From positions 1,612,001-1,676,000 of the forward strand of contig OZ219799.1 in assembly GCA_964291275.2 (NCBI GenBank): DNA of 64,000 nt. Direction: 5' to 3'. Numbering within the stretch: position 1 is the first letter of the stretch; each line of letters starts with the position of its first letter. Origin of the DNA: Bin80 sp964291275. Its GTDB lineage: Bacteria > Bacteroidota > Rhodothermia > Rhodothermales > Bin80. Made by a program: the position numbers and the translations under genes. Below are positions 8,767 to 18,739 of this stretch, piece by piece. The notes under the pieces were generated by a model that did no database searches, was not told the origin of the DNA, and saw nothing but the letters and a program-made list of their open reading frames with translations.

Positions 8767-11700
8767 ATGCAGCGTTTTGAGGAAATTCGGCGTATTGACG
8801 CCCAGATTATTGAGCAACAGATTCGTGATTGGTGGGAATCTGCGCGTATCTTCGAGAAGAGTATTCAGGCACGTACGGGAGCACCTACGTACACCTTTTA
8901 TGAAGGCCCCCCCACTGCAAATGGACACCCGGGGATTCACCATGTGATGGCCCGGACCATAAAGGATGTGTTCTGCAGGTACCATACAATGAAGGGATGC
9001 CTCGTTGAGCGTAAGGCAGGTTGGGATACGCATGGGTTACCTGTCGAGATTGAAGTCGAGAAAGCTCTCAATCTCGATGGACGTGAGGACGTTCTGCGCT
9101 ACGGTTTGGCAAAGTTCAATCAGAAGTGCCGTGAGAGTGTATTGATCTATAAAGAGGAGTGGGACGAACTGACGCGTCAGATGGGTTACTGGGTGGACTT
9201 GGATAACCCCTACGTGACGTTCGAAACAAAATATATCGAAACCGAATGGTGGTTAATCAAGAAAATTTACGAGAAAGGGCTCCTCTATAAGGGACATAAG
9301 ATTCATTGGTACAGTCCGGGATCCGGCACGATTTTGAGCTCACACGAGGTGAGCCTGGGCTACAAAGAAGTTCAAGATCCCAGTGTGACAGTCCGGTTCA
9401 GTTCACTTGATCGGGCTAATACGTACTTGCTTGCCTGGACGACTACTCCCTGGACTCTCACTTCTAATACAGCTCTAGCCGTGGGGTCGGACATTGAGTA
9501 CGTCTCGGTTCGTTGTGCCTCATTTCCGGAATCAGAACTGATTTTGGCCCGGGCTCGACTGGAAATGCTACGTGAAGATTATCAGATAACCGGCACGTTG
9601 AGCGGGGATGAGCTTGTGGGGGAGCGTTACGAGCCGCTTTTCAGTTTCTTCAAAGACCAAGGCCACGATGCTTGGCAAATAGTTGCGGGCGATTTTGTGT
9701 CGACGGAGGATGGCACGGGAATAGTACATATAGCTCCTGCTTTTGGTGCAGATGACTATCTAGTCGGAAAATCTCATGGATTTCCAGTATTGAATCCAAT
9801 TGATCTGCGGGGGAAATTTCTTCCGAACGTGCCTCTTGTGGGTGGGCTCTGGTTCAAGGAGGCAGACATACATATCATCCGGGATCTACGAGGGCGTGGG
9901 CTCTTGCACCGTCATGATAGCTATGTGCATAACTATCCACATGATTGGCGTAAGGGCACGCCGCTTATGAGTTACCCAGTGGAAAGTTGGTTTATCCGCA
10001 CAACGGCAATTCGTGATCGGTTGGTGGAACTCAACGAGACTATTGGCTGGCAACCCAACTCTATTGGACAGGGGCGATTCGGAGAGTGGTTGTCCAACAA
10101 TGTAGACTGGGCGCTTAGTCGTCAGCGTTTCTGGGGTACTCCACTTCCTGTGTGGGTATCTGATCGTGATCCGAGTATCATTGAAGTGATCGGCTCAATT
10201 CAGGAGTTACGTGAACGGTGCGGGGATCAACTGCCGGCCAGAGATGAGGATATTGATTTGCACCGACCGTTTGTAGACGAGCTTAGGTGGACCGGGTCGG
10301 ACGGAGGAACGATGCGCCGGGTACCGGAGACGATTGATGTATGGTTTGATTCGGGGGCTATGCCATTTGCTCAATGGCATTATCCGTTCGACAACAAAGA
10401 GGCGTTTGAGAGAAGCTTTCCCGCGGATTTTATTGCTGAGGGAGTAGACCAGACGCGGGGTTGGTTCTATACGCTACATGCGATAGCTGCCTTGGTTATG
10501 GATAGTGTCTCATTCCGCAACTGTGTTGTGAATGGACTGCTGTTGGATGCTAAGGGTGAGAAGATGTCCAAGACCCGAGGCAATGCACTGGATCCTTTCG
10601 CGGTGATAGAAGAGCATGGGGTGGATCGGGTAAGATGGTACATGATGAGCAATTCACCGCCGTGGGAAGATCTCAAGTTCAGTCTCACCGGTGTTAAGGA
10701 GGTGGAGCGGAAACTGTTCAGTACTCTGACAAATGTCTACAGTTTTTTTGCCACTTACGCCAATATTGATGATTTCACGAGTGCGGGAGTAGCTCCTCCG
10801 ATAGCCGAACGTCCGGAATTGGACAGATGGATATTGAGCCGGCTACAGTCTACAGCTGGATTCGTGGACATAGCGCTAACAGATTATCATCCCACGAGGG
10901 CAGCGCGCGCTGTTGAAGATTTTGTAGAGGATCTGTCTAACTGGTATATCCGCAGGTCTAGAAGACGATTCTGGAGTGCAAAGGCTAAACTACCTTCCGA
11001 ATCAGATGTCGACAAATGGGCAGCATATCATACGGTGCATACCTGCCTTGAAACGCTCACGCGTCTCATGGCTCCGATTGCTCCGCACTACAGTGAATGG
11101 CTGTATCAGCAGCTTATCATAAATCTTGAGGGTGCAGCCGAGTCGGTTCATCTGGCAATATTTCCAGAAAAGGATGAGACCCTAGTAGACGCTTCATTGG
11201 AGATGCGAATGAAGCTAGCCCAGGTGGTTTCGTCAATAGTACTGGGGTTGCGCAACCAGGCGAAGTTGAATATTCGTCAACCGGTAGGTCGTGTACTGGT
11301 GGTCTTAGATAAAAAATGTACAAAAGACATGGTCGCTCCGGTTGCCTCGATCATTTTGGACGAGGTGAATGCACGAACCATGGAATACGTTGATGCTTCC
11401 AGTAACATTGTATGGCGAAAGGCACGTCCGAACTTTCGCCAGCTGGGCCGTAGAGCCGGACGTCATATGCCCAAAGTTAAAAAAGCGATTTTAGCTTTGG
11501 GAGCGAAACAGCTCGAGGGATATGCAGCGGGTGAATCATTAACGATCACCGGAGATGGATTTCACCTGGACTTACAGCCGGGGGATATTGAGATCGTAAC
11601 CGAGGGAATTGAAGGTTGGCTAGTGGGACAGGAGGGGGGATATACGGTTGCAATGGATACAGTGATTACTGAGGAGTTGCTGCATGAAGGGCTGGTGCGT

Positions 11701-11943
11701 GAGAGTATCAACAGACTCCAGAATCTCAGAAAGGCCGCAGGATTTAATGTTACAGACCGAATTCATATTGAGTACAATGCGACAGGCGTTCTATCCAAGG
11801 CGATAGAACGGTATGCTGAGCATGTGAGAAACGAAACGCTGGCAGTTACGTTGAAATCGGCACAATTTCCCACGGGAGAGCGTGTCGAACGATTCAGTAT
11901 TGGCAAGGAGTCGGTTACCATTGGAGTGAACCGGTTGATATGA
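8767..11943 (+). CDS. ileS: Isoleucyl-tRNA synthetase, IleS2-like
   Basis: Charges tRNA-Ile with isoleucine. The open frame extends upstream to 8617, but similarity begins at MQRFEEIRRIDAQII, so I place the start at ATG 8767 (about 1058 residues). The HIGH-type motif reads ANGHPGIHHVMARTIKD, followed by GWDTHGLPVE. The editing domain contains TTPWTLTSNTALAV, and DVWFDSGAMPFAQWH precedes the KMSKS loop GEKMSKTRGNALDP. Length and motifs are those of the longer, eukaryote-like IleS2 class typical of Bacteroidota, which in studied cases is less sensitive to mupirocin. It heads an ileS-dksA-lspA cluster. Confidence 0.95.
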   Translation: MQRFEEIRRIDAQIIEQQIRDWWESARIFEKSIQARTGAPTYTFYEGPPTANGHPGIHHVMARTIKDVFCRYHTMKGCLVERKAGWDTHGLPVEIEVEKALNLDGREDVLRYGLAKFNQKCRESVLIYKEEWDELTRQMGYWVDLDNPYVTFETKYIETEWWLIKKIYEKGLLYKGHKIHWYSPGSGTILSSHEVSLGYKEVQDPSVTVRFSSLDRANTYLLAWTTTPWTLTSNTALAVGSDIEYVSVRCASFPESELILARARLEMLREDYQITGTLSGDELVGERYEPLFSFFKDQGHDAWQIVAGDFVSTEDGTGIVHIAPAFGADDYLVGKSHGFPVLNPIDLRGKFLPNVPLVGGLWFKEADIHIIRDLRGRGLLHRHDSYVHNYPHDWRKGTPLMSYPVESWFIRTTAIRDRLVELNETIGWQPNSIGQGRFGEWLSNNVDWALSRQRFWGTPLPVWVSDRDPSIIEVIGSIQELRERCGDQLPARDEDIDLHRPFVDELRWTGSDGGTMRRVPETIDVWFDSGAMPFAQWHYPFDNKEAFERSFPADFIAEGVDQTRGWFYTLHAIAALVMDSVSFRNCVVNGLLLDAKGEKMSKTRGNALDPFAVIEEHGVDRVRWYMMSNSPPWEDLKFSLTGVKEVERKLFSTLTNVYSFFATYANIDDFTSAGVAPPIAERPELDRWILSRLQSTAGFVDIALTDYHPTRAARAVEDFVEDLSNWYIRRSRRRFWSAKAKLPSESDVDKWAAYHTVHTCLETLTRLMAPIAPHYSEWLYQQLIINLEGAAESVHLAIFPEKDETLVDASLEMRMKLAQVVSSIVLGLRNQAKLNIRQPVGRVLVVLDKKCTKDMVAPVASIILDEVNARTMEYVDASSNIVWRKARPNFRQLGRRAGRHMPKVKKAILALGAKQLEGYAAGESLTITGDGFHLDLQPGDIEIVTEGIEGWLVGQEGGYTVAMDTVITEELLHEGLVRESINRLQNLRKAAGFNVTDRIHIEYNATGVLSKAIERYAEHVRNETLAVTLKSAQFPTGERVERFSIGKESVTIGVNRLI

Positions 11944-11976
11944 GTATCTCTCGTATAAAAGCAGAGTATTATTACT

Positions 11977-12402
11977 ATGAATGCCCAGAAAGCAACCCAA
12001 GCGGCATCTGAGACCAAAGATAGCCGTCCTGAGACCCCTTTTGATGACAGTTTGCTGGCCCATTTTCGTGCATTGCTTCTTGATAAGCGCGGAAACGCGA
12101 TCGAGGAGGTCAAACGAATGCAGGCCCAGATCAAAGACTCGCGCGAGCAATCGGAGAGTGATTCTGCCTACAGTTTTCATATGGCTGATGCCGGAACTGA
12201 TGCAATGGAACGCGAAAAGTTGTACCTGATGCTGGCGCGTCAGCAAAAGTACATTGGCTACCTAGATCGCGCACTAGAACGTATTGAGAACCGAACATAC
12301 GGGGTGTGTAGGGTGACGGGTAATCCCATATCGAAAGAGCGACTTGAGGCGGTACCCCATACGGAGATCTCTATTGAGGCCAAACTAAAGCAAAAACGCT
12401 AG
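11977..12402 (+). CDS. DksA/TraR-family protein, Cys-poor type
   Basis: A 141-residue protein with an N-terminal charged coiled-coil hairpin and a C-terminal TraR/DksA module (YGVCRVTGNPISKERLEAVPH). Only one cysteine of the usual four zinc ligands remains, which is the normal state for the Bacteroidota branch of this family. Members bind RNA polymerase through the secondary channel in E. coli; whether this branch does so is inferred. It sits between ileS and lspA, a gene order conserved in Bacteroidota and Rhodothermota, and is 8 bp upstream of lspA. Confidence 0.85.
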   Translation: MNAQKATQAASETKDSRPETPFDDSLLAHFRALLLDKRGNAIEEVKRMQAQIKDSREQSESDSAYSFHMADAGTDAMEREKLYLMLARQQKYIGYLDRALERIENRTYGVCRVTGNPISKERLEAVPHTEISIEAKLKQKR

Positions 12403-12410
12403 TTTGTCGC

Positions 12411-13028
12411 ATGCGATTGTTTTGGATTGTCGCCGGAGTATTGGTACTGGATCAGGCGACAAAGCTGATGGTACGGCTCAATATGGACACTGGCCATCTT
12501 GGAGCGATCAATGTTTTGGGCGATTGGCTCAAGTTTACGTACACTGAAAATCCTGGAATGGCTTTCGGGATTACTTTCGGTCCGGCGGGATTGATCACAG
12601 TTTTTTCGCTTATAGCTGCTGCGATGATAACGGTCTATATGTTGCGTGTACGGACTGGTTATCTACCGTACACGGTCAGCCTAGCGTGCATACTCGGTGG
12701 AGCTTTGGGTAATATTATTGACCGTCTTTTCTATGGGATGGTGTTTGACTACGCTCCCTTTTTCCAGGGGCGGGTTGTTGATTTTATTCATTTTGACGTT
12801 TGGCACGGTCGATTACCTTCCTCTGTCCCGTTGATTGGGGATACATACCTGTCGTTTTTTCCCATCTTCAACGTGGCAGATATTGGAATTGTAGGCGGAG
12901 TAATAGGGATTCTGGTTTTTCAGAAAAATTTTCTAGCTGGATTGACTGCCGAGCAATCTTCGGAGAAAATTGTCGATCCCGAGGTGCTAGGTTCATCTCT
13001 CCAAGAGTCACATTCTGTGGCGGAGTGA
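12411..13028 (+). CDS. lspA: Lipoprotein signal peptidase II
   Basis: Inner-membrane aspartyl protease that removes signal peptides of prolipoproteins. Four membrane helices are visible. The conserved motifs are VLDQATKL near the N-terminus, TENPGMAFG, GGALGNIIDR with the first catalytic Asp, VVDFIHF, and FPIFNVADIGIV with the second catalytic Asp. Length is 205 residues with a hydrophilic C-terminal tail somewhat longer than usual. The window encodes several putative lipoprotein substrates (propellers, TctC). Confidence 0.95.
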   Translation: MRLFWIVAGVLVLDQATKLMVRLNMDTGHLGAINVLGDWLKFTYTENPGMAFGITFGPAGLITVFSLIAAAMITVYMLRVRTGYLPYTVSLACILGGALGNIIDRLFYGMVFDYAPFFQGRVVDFIHFDVWHGRLPSSVPLIGDTYLSFFPIFNVADIGIVGGVIGILVFQKNFLAGLTAEQSSEKIVDPEVLGSSLQESHSVAE

Positions 13029-13721
13029 ACGTACTGGCTTGCAGAATTGATGCCATCCACATGAGATGTCCAAGATGTGGCCACTTTCCTGTCTGGCTCT
13101 CTGAGTTGATTGTTTTTTTGGGGATCTGTTCAATGGTGACCCTGAGAGGTGTGATTTAGGAGGGTATCCGTATTGTGATATATCACGTAAAAAACTGTGG
13201 AGGCGTTGGGGGTGCGGAGGCGTGAAACAGGTTGAGGTTGCATCCGCAGAAGACAAAAATCGTCTATTGCAAAGACAATAATTAGGAGTGAGGAATATTC
13301 GAGAAGAAGTATATCTTCTGATTAAGTCCTGACCTCGCTGTTTCCTTTTACAGCGTGCTTTTTGTTGTTGTCAGATGCAGTAAAATGGATGCACCCGCTC
13401 TGCTCAGTCAATGTAGGTGTCGCTCTCGCCACAGACCGACAGAATAGGGTTGCAAAAACCCTTGCAAACCCATGAAACCACGCCCGGAATTCCAACGCTG
13501 AACTGACTGCCTGGCCCCCATTTGCGCTCATGGTCGGCGCTGCACACGTTAGGTTCGCTGGCGAGTAGCTGGAAGAGGACATACTCCCTCGCCCATTGAT
13601 GCGACGAACTACTTCCGCGGTCCTGTCGCGTAGAAAGGTGTCAGTTGATCCACGCAGACTGCTGCCATGAAGAATGCTTTCGACGAGGCTGAGTCTGCAT
13701 CGGCTGTCTTTCATACGCAGG
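13029..13721. other. Gene-poor stretch, about 690 bp
   Basis: Between lspA and the convergent propeller gene. The open frames here have no recognisable motif or start context. I see no RNA gene, repeat or mobile-element end. Confidence 0.4.
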
Positions 13722-14924
13722 CTAAGAGGGTGATGTGAGGCTATGCATCCGAACGGTTTGGAGCCCAAGCTCGGACCGATGGAGCAGGAGCACGTAGTCG
13801 GCTCCGAATTCCCAAACATCGCCGGGGAGCTGGGCCATGTGACAAGCGAACTTGCCGTCAGCACCGAAGGCGAGCCATCCACGATCCTCCCGGGGGCGGT
13901 CGTATTGGCGGATCCAGATGCGGCCGTCACGACCAATCCTGACACTGGACATAGCTGGGAAAACGTCAGCCACAGGACGTTCCGGGCTAATCATGGCGTC
14001 ATCCTCCTCATCCCAGTCCGAAGATGACGGTTGGCTACGGCGCTCCCTGTAATCCTCGCGCCAAGCGCGTACGTCCGCGCGCGTAACCTCACGGTCTGGT
14101 TCTGGCCAGCGGATGATCATCCGCAAGTTGAATTCATCGTCCAGAACCTCTACCTCGGGTTTGCTCCCGTGTGCCAGCACGATGGTTGATCCCAGCGCGT
14201 CAACTTCCGCGGCTCCCTCGAAGAGCGGGAACAACGAGAAGTCCTCAGCTTCACTGACCTTGCCATAGGTTACGTGGGGGATCCGGGCAAGGTTGCCGAC
14301 AAGATTCCCGTCGGGATCGTGGAGCTCCACTATCATCGTGTCCGGAGCGCCAAAGTCCGGGCTGCGCATCCCTTCCACTCTGGCGTTTACCGTGTACCCG
14401 TTTCCGAGCACGCCTCCAGCTCTTGACGAGTTCGGATACACCGGCTTGAGCACTATCCTTCGCACGAATTCGCCCTGGGCCGTGAAGACGGTATAGCGCC
14501 ATGGGCGGTAATCACCCACCCAAAGCGTATCGCCCGCGGCGACCCACAGGATAAAGGGATTCGTGAACTCACCGGGGCCTTCGCCACGCTGGCCCATTGA
14601 CCGCAGGTGGCGCCCCGACGTGTCGAAAATACGAACTTCGGCAGATGTGCGATCAACCACCGCAACAGATCCATCTGACAGACGCCCCATCCCCCGGATC
14701 GTGGAGAACCATTGGTTATCGTCTTCCTCGTCATCGCCGATGACCAAGACGGGCTCCTCGCTGAATGTGCACATCGCCTCCGAACTTGCGGGGGCGCTAG
14801 TTACGATCTGTGCGCTGGAGCTGTCGACGGCCACGGTTTCGGACGGTGCTTGCTGGGAGCAGGCACTGAGGAGCAAGACAAGCGCGAGAACAAGGCTTCC
14901 TGGACACTGATTGTGTACAGTCAT
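13722..14924 (-). CDS. Six-bladed beta-propeller lipoprotein (A)
   Basis: A 400-residue exported lipoprotein: the lipobox is LLLSAC with Cys at about residue 22. The body shows NHL-like blades such as LSDGSVAVVDRTSAEVRIFD followed by the hallmark GQRGEGPGEF, and later YTVNARVEG, GSTIVLAHGSKPEVEVLDD and GRIWIRQYDRP. Proteins with the G-x-GPGEF signature are multicopy in Rhodothermota and Gemmatimonadota and resemble the 6-bladed propellers (DUF5128-like) of Bacteroidota. Ligand and function are unknown. It stands alone, convergent to lspA. Two more propellers occur in this window. Confidence 0.8.
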   Translation of the reverse strand: MTVHNQCPGSLVLALVLLLSACSQQAPSETVAVDSSSAQIVTSAPASSEAMCTFSEEPVLVIGDDEEDDNQWFSTIRGMGRLSDGSVAVVDRTSAEVRIFDTSGRHLRSMGQRGEGPGEFTNPFILWVAAGDTLWVGDYRPWRYTVFTAQGEFVRRIVLKPVYPNSSRAGGVLGNGYTVNARVEGMRSPDFGAPDTMIVELHDPDGNLVGNLARIPHVTYGKVSEAEDFSLFPLFEGAAEVDALGSTIVLAHGSKPEVEVLDDEFNLRMIIRWPEPDREVTRADVRAWREDYRERRSQPSSSDWDEEDDAMISPERPVADVFPAMSSVRIGRDGRIWIRQYDRPREDRGWLAFGADGKFACHMAQLPGDVWEFGADYVLLLHRSELGLQTVRMHSLTSPS

Positions 14925-15025
14925 TTTATTATCTCGCGGTGGCCGGGATTCGAGGGGTCAGGCTCGCAAACCGTACAAACTATCTTAGGTTCAGGATAGA
15001 TATAACGACCAAGGTATTAGGCAAA

Positions 15026-15652
15026 TTACTCGCCGATCACTTCCTTGAGTTTAATCTCGGCAGCGTAAAACAGCTTCTCGCGATAGCTCTGTAGCGTTTT
15101 CCGCATATCCGCAGAAACTTCCCTCAGCCCAACTGTTATTTCGGCACGTGCCTGTTCCAGTTTCTCCGGGGGTATTGATGTTCCAGTGACATTTTCGTGT
15201 TTCTGGATAGCGTACTCGACTATATCATTGAGCTTATCTCTAATAAGCCTTGCGTTGAATGCTTCACGGAATCGGATACTATCGCGTGCAGCATCTTTGT
15301 CCCCAGATTTTTCATCTGATTCGCGGGTTGCCAACTCGTGAGAATCAAATATTTGAACAATCTTGATAAACCCACTAATCTCCATCAATCCTTGTACCGG
15401 TTCCGGGAGGCCACACAAGCCAAATGTTCTGCCTGATTCCCCGTACTCACGCGCTAAAAGAAGTAGTATGCGTAACCCTGCACTGGATATAAAGGAAAGT
15501 TTAGAAAAATCCAAGATCAGACTGGGTTCATCAGGTGCAGTCCCAGCCTTGACCAGATCATCAAAGGTGGCAGCATTTTGGGTGTCAATCCTACCTCTAA
15601 CATTTCCGACGAGGGTGCTTTCCGTTCTATTCCAAGAGATTGATACTGACAT
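15026..15652 (-). CDS. STAS-domain anti-sigma antagonist-like protein, copy 1
   Basis: A 208-residue protein. Residues 1-105 form a STAS domain (SRIDT-type start GRIDTQNAATF, then LILDFSKLSFISSAGLRILL), with the Ser that is phosphorylated in SpoIIAA-type regulators present in SSAGLR. The remaining 100 residues are a charged helical tail (about 110-208) that I do not recognise. It ends in KLFYAAEIKLKEVIGE, nearly the same as in the paralogue upstream. Probably a partner-switching regulator; no anti-sigma kinase or phosphatase gene is adjacent. Confidence 0.8.
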   Translation of the reverse strand: MSVSISWNRTESTLVGNVRGRIDTQNAATFDDLVKAGTAPDEPSLILDFSKLSFISSAGLRILLLLAREYGESGRTFGLCGLPEPVQGLMEISGFIKIVQIFDSHELATRESDEKSGDKDAARDSIRFREAFNARLIRDKLNDIVEYAIQKHENVTGTSIPPEKLEQARAEITVGLREVSADMRKTLQSYREKLFYAAEIKLKEVIGE

Positions 15653-15851
15653 GTGTAAACTTAGAAGATTAGAACTTTTTGGGGCTGAGCACTAAAACGC
15701 ATGTGGTCCCGAGGCTTTTCTGCAAAAACTTTGCGAAAAAATCCGTTCATGTAGAAATACGCAAGTATAGTAGGACCGGTTTGGGCAATGGCCCTTGGTT
15801 GCCCATTTTCAAACATGAACCATAGCTTTATTGGCAATGCACGATGTAGAC

Positions 15852-16496
15852 CTACTCACCGACCACTTTTTTCAGTCTGACATCAGCCGTAATGAATAAT
15901 TTTTTTCGATAACTCCGCAATTTTCTCCTGATTTCACGGGAAATATTCTGGAGTTCAACCTCGATCTCAACGGCGGCAGACTTTCTGACTTCGGGAGGGA
16001 GGTCCGTGCCAGTTAAACTTTCATGTTTCGAGATAACATACTGAGCGATATCAGAGAACTTATCCCGTATAATGTCTCTGTCGAATGTATCCCGCCAGTC
16101 CTGAGATTCAACTGAACCCTCATCGTCCGATAATTCAAACTCTTCGGGGCGTTCGCCCGTCATTGCTTCAACTGATGACGCTTTGGAGTCATAAACCTGC
16201 ACAATTCTTCGGAAGCCACTGATCTCCACTAGTTCCTGTATTGGTTCCGGGAGTGAGCATAAACCAAACATCCTGTCGGAGTTCTTATAATCCCGTGCAC
16301 AAAGGAGCAGAATACGGAGACCTGCGCTAGTGATGAACTCAAGCTTGGAGAAATCCAAGATCAGGTACGGCTCATCAGCCTTGGTTCCTGACTTGATTAA
16401 GTCGGCAAAGGTGTTGGCGCTTTGGCTGTCAACCCTGCCTTCGACACCTCCAACAAGGACATTCCCTAGTCTACTCCAAGAGATTGCTACTGACAT
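15852..16496 (-). CDS. STAS-domain anti-sigma antagonist-like protein, copy 2
   Basis: A 214-residue paralogue of the next gene downstream on this strand. The STAS domain has GRVDSQSANTF and LILDFSKLEFITSAGLRILL, where the phosphorylatable Ser follows Thr (TSAGLR). A more acidic linker (about 110-130) leads to the same helical C-terminal domain, ending KLFITADVRLKKVVGE. The tandem pair with conserved novel tails suggests duplication and division of labour in one partner-switching circuit. A 200-bp spacer separates the two, so the second copy may have its own promoter. Confidence 0.8.
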   Translation of the reverse strand: MSVAISWSRLGNVLVGGVEGRVDSQSANTFADLIKSGTKADEPYLILDFSKLEFITSAGLRILLLCARDYKNSDRMFGLCSLPEPIQELVEISGFRRIVQVYDSKASSVEAMTGERPEEFELSDDEGSVESQDWRDTFDRDIIRDKFSDIAQYVISKHESLTGTDLPPEVRKSAAVEIEVELQNISREIRRKLRSYRKKLFITADVRLKKVVGE

Positions 16497-16832
16497 GTTT
16501 AAAGGAAAAAAGTGATCGAGTTCTGTTGCAGATATCTAATACCTACAAGAGCAGGTGTGCAAGTCAGACATTGTGATTAAGTCCTAGTTCATTCCTGTGC
16601 GAGCATTCCGATGACTGGCCTACTCAGAATGTGTTGGTAGCTGGTAGCCAAAAACCAATGTAACGTGCGCGGTACAAAACCCCTCGTACATTGACCAATA
16701 ATTCTGTGAGAATCGTACACATGACATACCAATCTGACCAAGTTTGTTGAAATTCAGCAGAATTTTTCAACGGGTTTCGGAGCCAGGTTAGTAGGTCAAA
16801 ATATAAGTATAATGATTGTGTTGCAACGCAGG
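16497..16832. other. Intergenic stretch, about 335 bp, nothing recognised
   Basis: Lies between the tctA stop and the STAS copy 2 start region, and is AT-rich. No supported gene or RNA. Confidence 0.4.
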
Positions 16833-18311
16833 TCACTTACCTTCATCGCTGCCAGTCAGTCGTCGTTTATGTGCAGCGATACCGAGGATCACGGTCGCAA
16901 CGCAGGCCCCCATCAAGATGAGCGCAACAGGGCGTTCAAAGAAACTGAGCGGACTCCAGTTGGATTTGATGGCACTGACCATAAAATGCTGTTCAAGGAT
17001 TGGCCCTAATACCATACCTAGGACTACTTGTGCGAGCGGAAACCCACCTCTGCGCAACATTAGAGCGACCACCCCCATCAATGCCATAACACCCACATCC
17101 AGAGGGTTGTTGTTTATTGCGTAGGCGCCCGTAACACATGTTGCAGCTATCACGGGCAAAAGCAGGCTGAAAGGCAGGTGCAGCGCTGTGCGGGCTATGC
17201 GGGCCGTTAGAAGCCCTACTGTGGGTAACAATAAAATATTTGCAATCAGGAAGGCGCCAAAGAGCATCCAGATCAAAGGCATCTGCTCTTGAAACAGGAG
17301 TGGACCAGGTGTCACCCCTTTCATCATGAAGACTCCTAGGACCATGGCGGTGACGGTGTCGCCAGGCAGGCCCAATGAAAGTGCAGGGATCCATGCACTT
17401 GCGACCGCAGCGTTGTTGCTGCTCGCGCCAGCCAGCACTACCCGTTCCTCATTTTTCTGTCGTTTTGCAGATATTTTTTCAAGACTGCAAGCAACCCAGG
17501 CACCAATATCTGCGCCCGCACCGGGTAGGAATCCCACAAAAATTCCAAGCAATGAGGAACGCACTACAAGTTTGCGGGCCTTGCGAATTAACTTCAGCGG
17601 GGCTGCGTAAAAATTATTGAGTGCTCTACGATGGATCGAAGCATGTGCTGCCGGGGCAGATTTCGTACCGGCGCCCATATGGTACAATACTTCAGAGAAT
17701 CCGAACAATCCGATCATTACGGCTATGTAATCCAGCCCGCCTAGAAAAGCTGGGTTTCCAAAGTGAAATCTGGGATAACCTAGCGTAGGATCGATTCCCA
17801 CGGTTGAGAGCAAGAGTCCAATCAAGAGGCTGACAAATCCTTTTAGCAGGTGACGCCCCGAAGCGAAGACGCCAGCAGTCAAGCCTAAAACAGCGATCCA
17901 GAAGTACTCAAATGACGAAAACATCGCGGCCAAAGTGGCCAGCGCCAAGGCCCCACCGGCAAGAACCAGCGTGCCGAGTATACCACCGACCGAGGATCCC
18001 AAGGCACTAATCCCGAGTCCATACAGCGCACCTTGCGACCTGCTTAGGTTGTGAAGCTCATCGGCGTACGCTGCACTGGCTGGCGTTCCGGGAATCCGTG
18101 CAATAGCTGAACCAACATCGCCGGCGTATATAGCTACCGAAGAGATAGCAATAATTGCCGGAAGTGCGATGGTAGCGTCGAGAAAGAATGCTATCGGGAT
18201 AAAAAGTGCAACAGCGAGTGTAGCGGTCAATCCTGGTATTGCTCCGAAGAGTGCACCATAAAGCGCGCCGGCAATCAGTGCAAGGAATCCTTCCCAACTC
18301 ACGAGTGTCAT
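16833..18311 (-). CDS. tctA: Tripartite tricarboxylate transporter, large permease TctA
   Basis: About 492 residues with ten or more membrane helices. The frame is open upstream, but the natural start is the ATG at 18311 (MTLVSWEGFLALIAG), whose A overlaps the last base of the tctB stop. Family motifs are GALFGAIPGLTATLAVAL near the start, PGTPASAAYADE, GFLPGAGADIGAWVACSLEK and ALSLGLPGDTVTAMVLGVFMMKG. It forms the sodium- or proton-driven TTT transporter with TctB and TctC and imports carboxylates or other small acids; the substrate cannot be read from sequence. Confidence 0.93.
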   Translation of the reverse strand: MTLVSWEGFLALIAGALYGALFGAIPGLTATLAVALFIPIAFFLDATIALPAIIAISSVAIYAGDVGSAIARIPGTPASAAYADELHNLSRSQGALYGLGISALGSSVGGILGTLVLAGGALALATLAAMFSSFEYFWIAVLGLTAGVFASGRHLLKGFVSLLIGLLLSTVGIDPTLGYPRFHFGNPAFLGGLDYIAVMIGLFGFSEVLYHMGAGTKSAPAAHASIHRRALNNFYAAPLKLIRKARKLVVRSSLLGIFVGFLPGAGADIGAWVACSLEKISAKRQKNEERVVLAGASSNNAAVASAWIPALSLGLPGDTVTAMVLGVFMMKGVTPGPLLFQEQMPLIWMLFGAFLIANILLLPTVGLLTARIARTALHLPFSLLLPVIAATCVTGAYAINNNPLDVGVMALMGVVALMLRRGGFPLAQVVLGMVLGPILEQHFMVSAIKSNWSPLSFFERPVALILMGACVATVILGIAAHKRRLTGSDEGK

Positions 18312-18739
18312 TAGAGGGCCAGCAATCCGGAAAAGAGCAGGTGTATCGCTATTCCGGCGGCTGTAGAAGTAATTAGCACCGCTTTGATTCGAGCTTGCAT
18401 GACAATTCCACACACCAGGCAGGTCATACCAGCAGCAGCGCCAATACTGGTCCAGGGGTTGATCAGCAGGAAGAGGATTGCACCCGACAGTCCGCCCAAA
18501 ATGCGTGTGATGCCTTTTCTGTGCAGTCGTTGTGCAGAAGTATCAACTTCAACAGAAGGTCGCCAAATCAGGCCGATTCCAGCCAGAGCTAGCAAAAATG
18601 CCAGCACATTTGGAAAAAGCCTTGGTCCAGGGTAGCCTTCCGGGAGGGAAGGGAAATTACGGGCACTCAACCATGTGAAGGCTGCGAGGGTCAGAAATAC
18701 TACCCCCGGTATTCGCGAAACAATACTTTTATAAGGCAA
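18311..18739 (-). CDS. tctB: Tripartite tricarboxylate transporter, small permease TctB
   Basis: A 142-residue four-helix membrane protein (IPGVVFLTLAAFTWLSA, VLAFLLALAGIGLI, then two more helices after a short loop). The FPSLPEGYPGPRLFPNVLA segment after helix 1 is typical of TctB. It overlaps tctC by 11 bp and tctA by one base, so all three subunits are expressed together. Confidence 0.9.
   Translation of the reverse strand: MPYKSIVSRIPGVVFLTLAAFTWLSARNFPSLPEGYPGPRLFPNVLAFLLALAGIGLIWRPSVEVDTSAQRLHRKGITRILGGLSGAILFLLINPWTSIGAAAGMTCLVCGIVMQARIKAVLITSTAAGIAIHLLFSGLLAL

Noticed and set aside
13061..13159. 32-residue frame starting MRCPRCGHFPVW after lspA
   Set aside because: One CxxC and a hydrophobic end are not enough; no ribosome site or homologue known to me.
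13322..13945. 207-residue minus-strand frame overlapping the propeller A gene
   Set aside because: It overlaps a convincing lipoprotein gene in another frame and has low-complexity composition.
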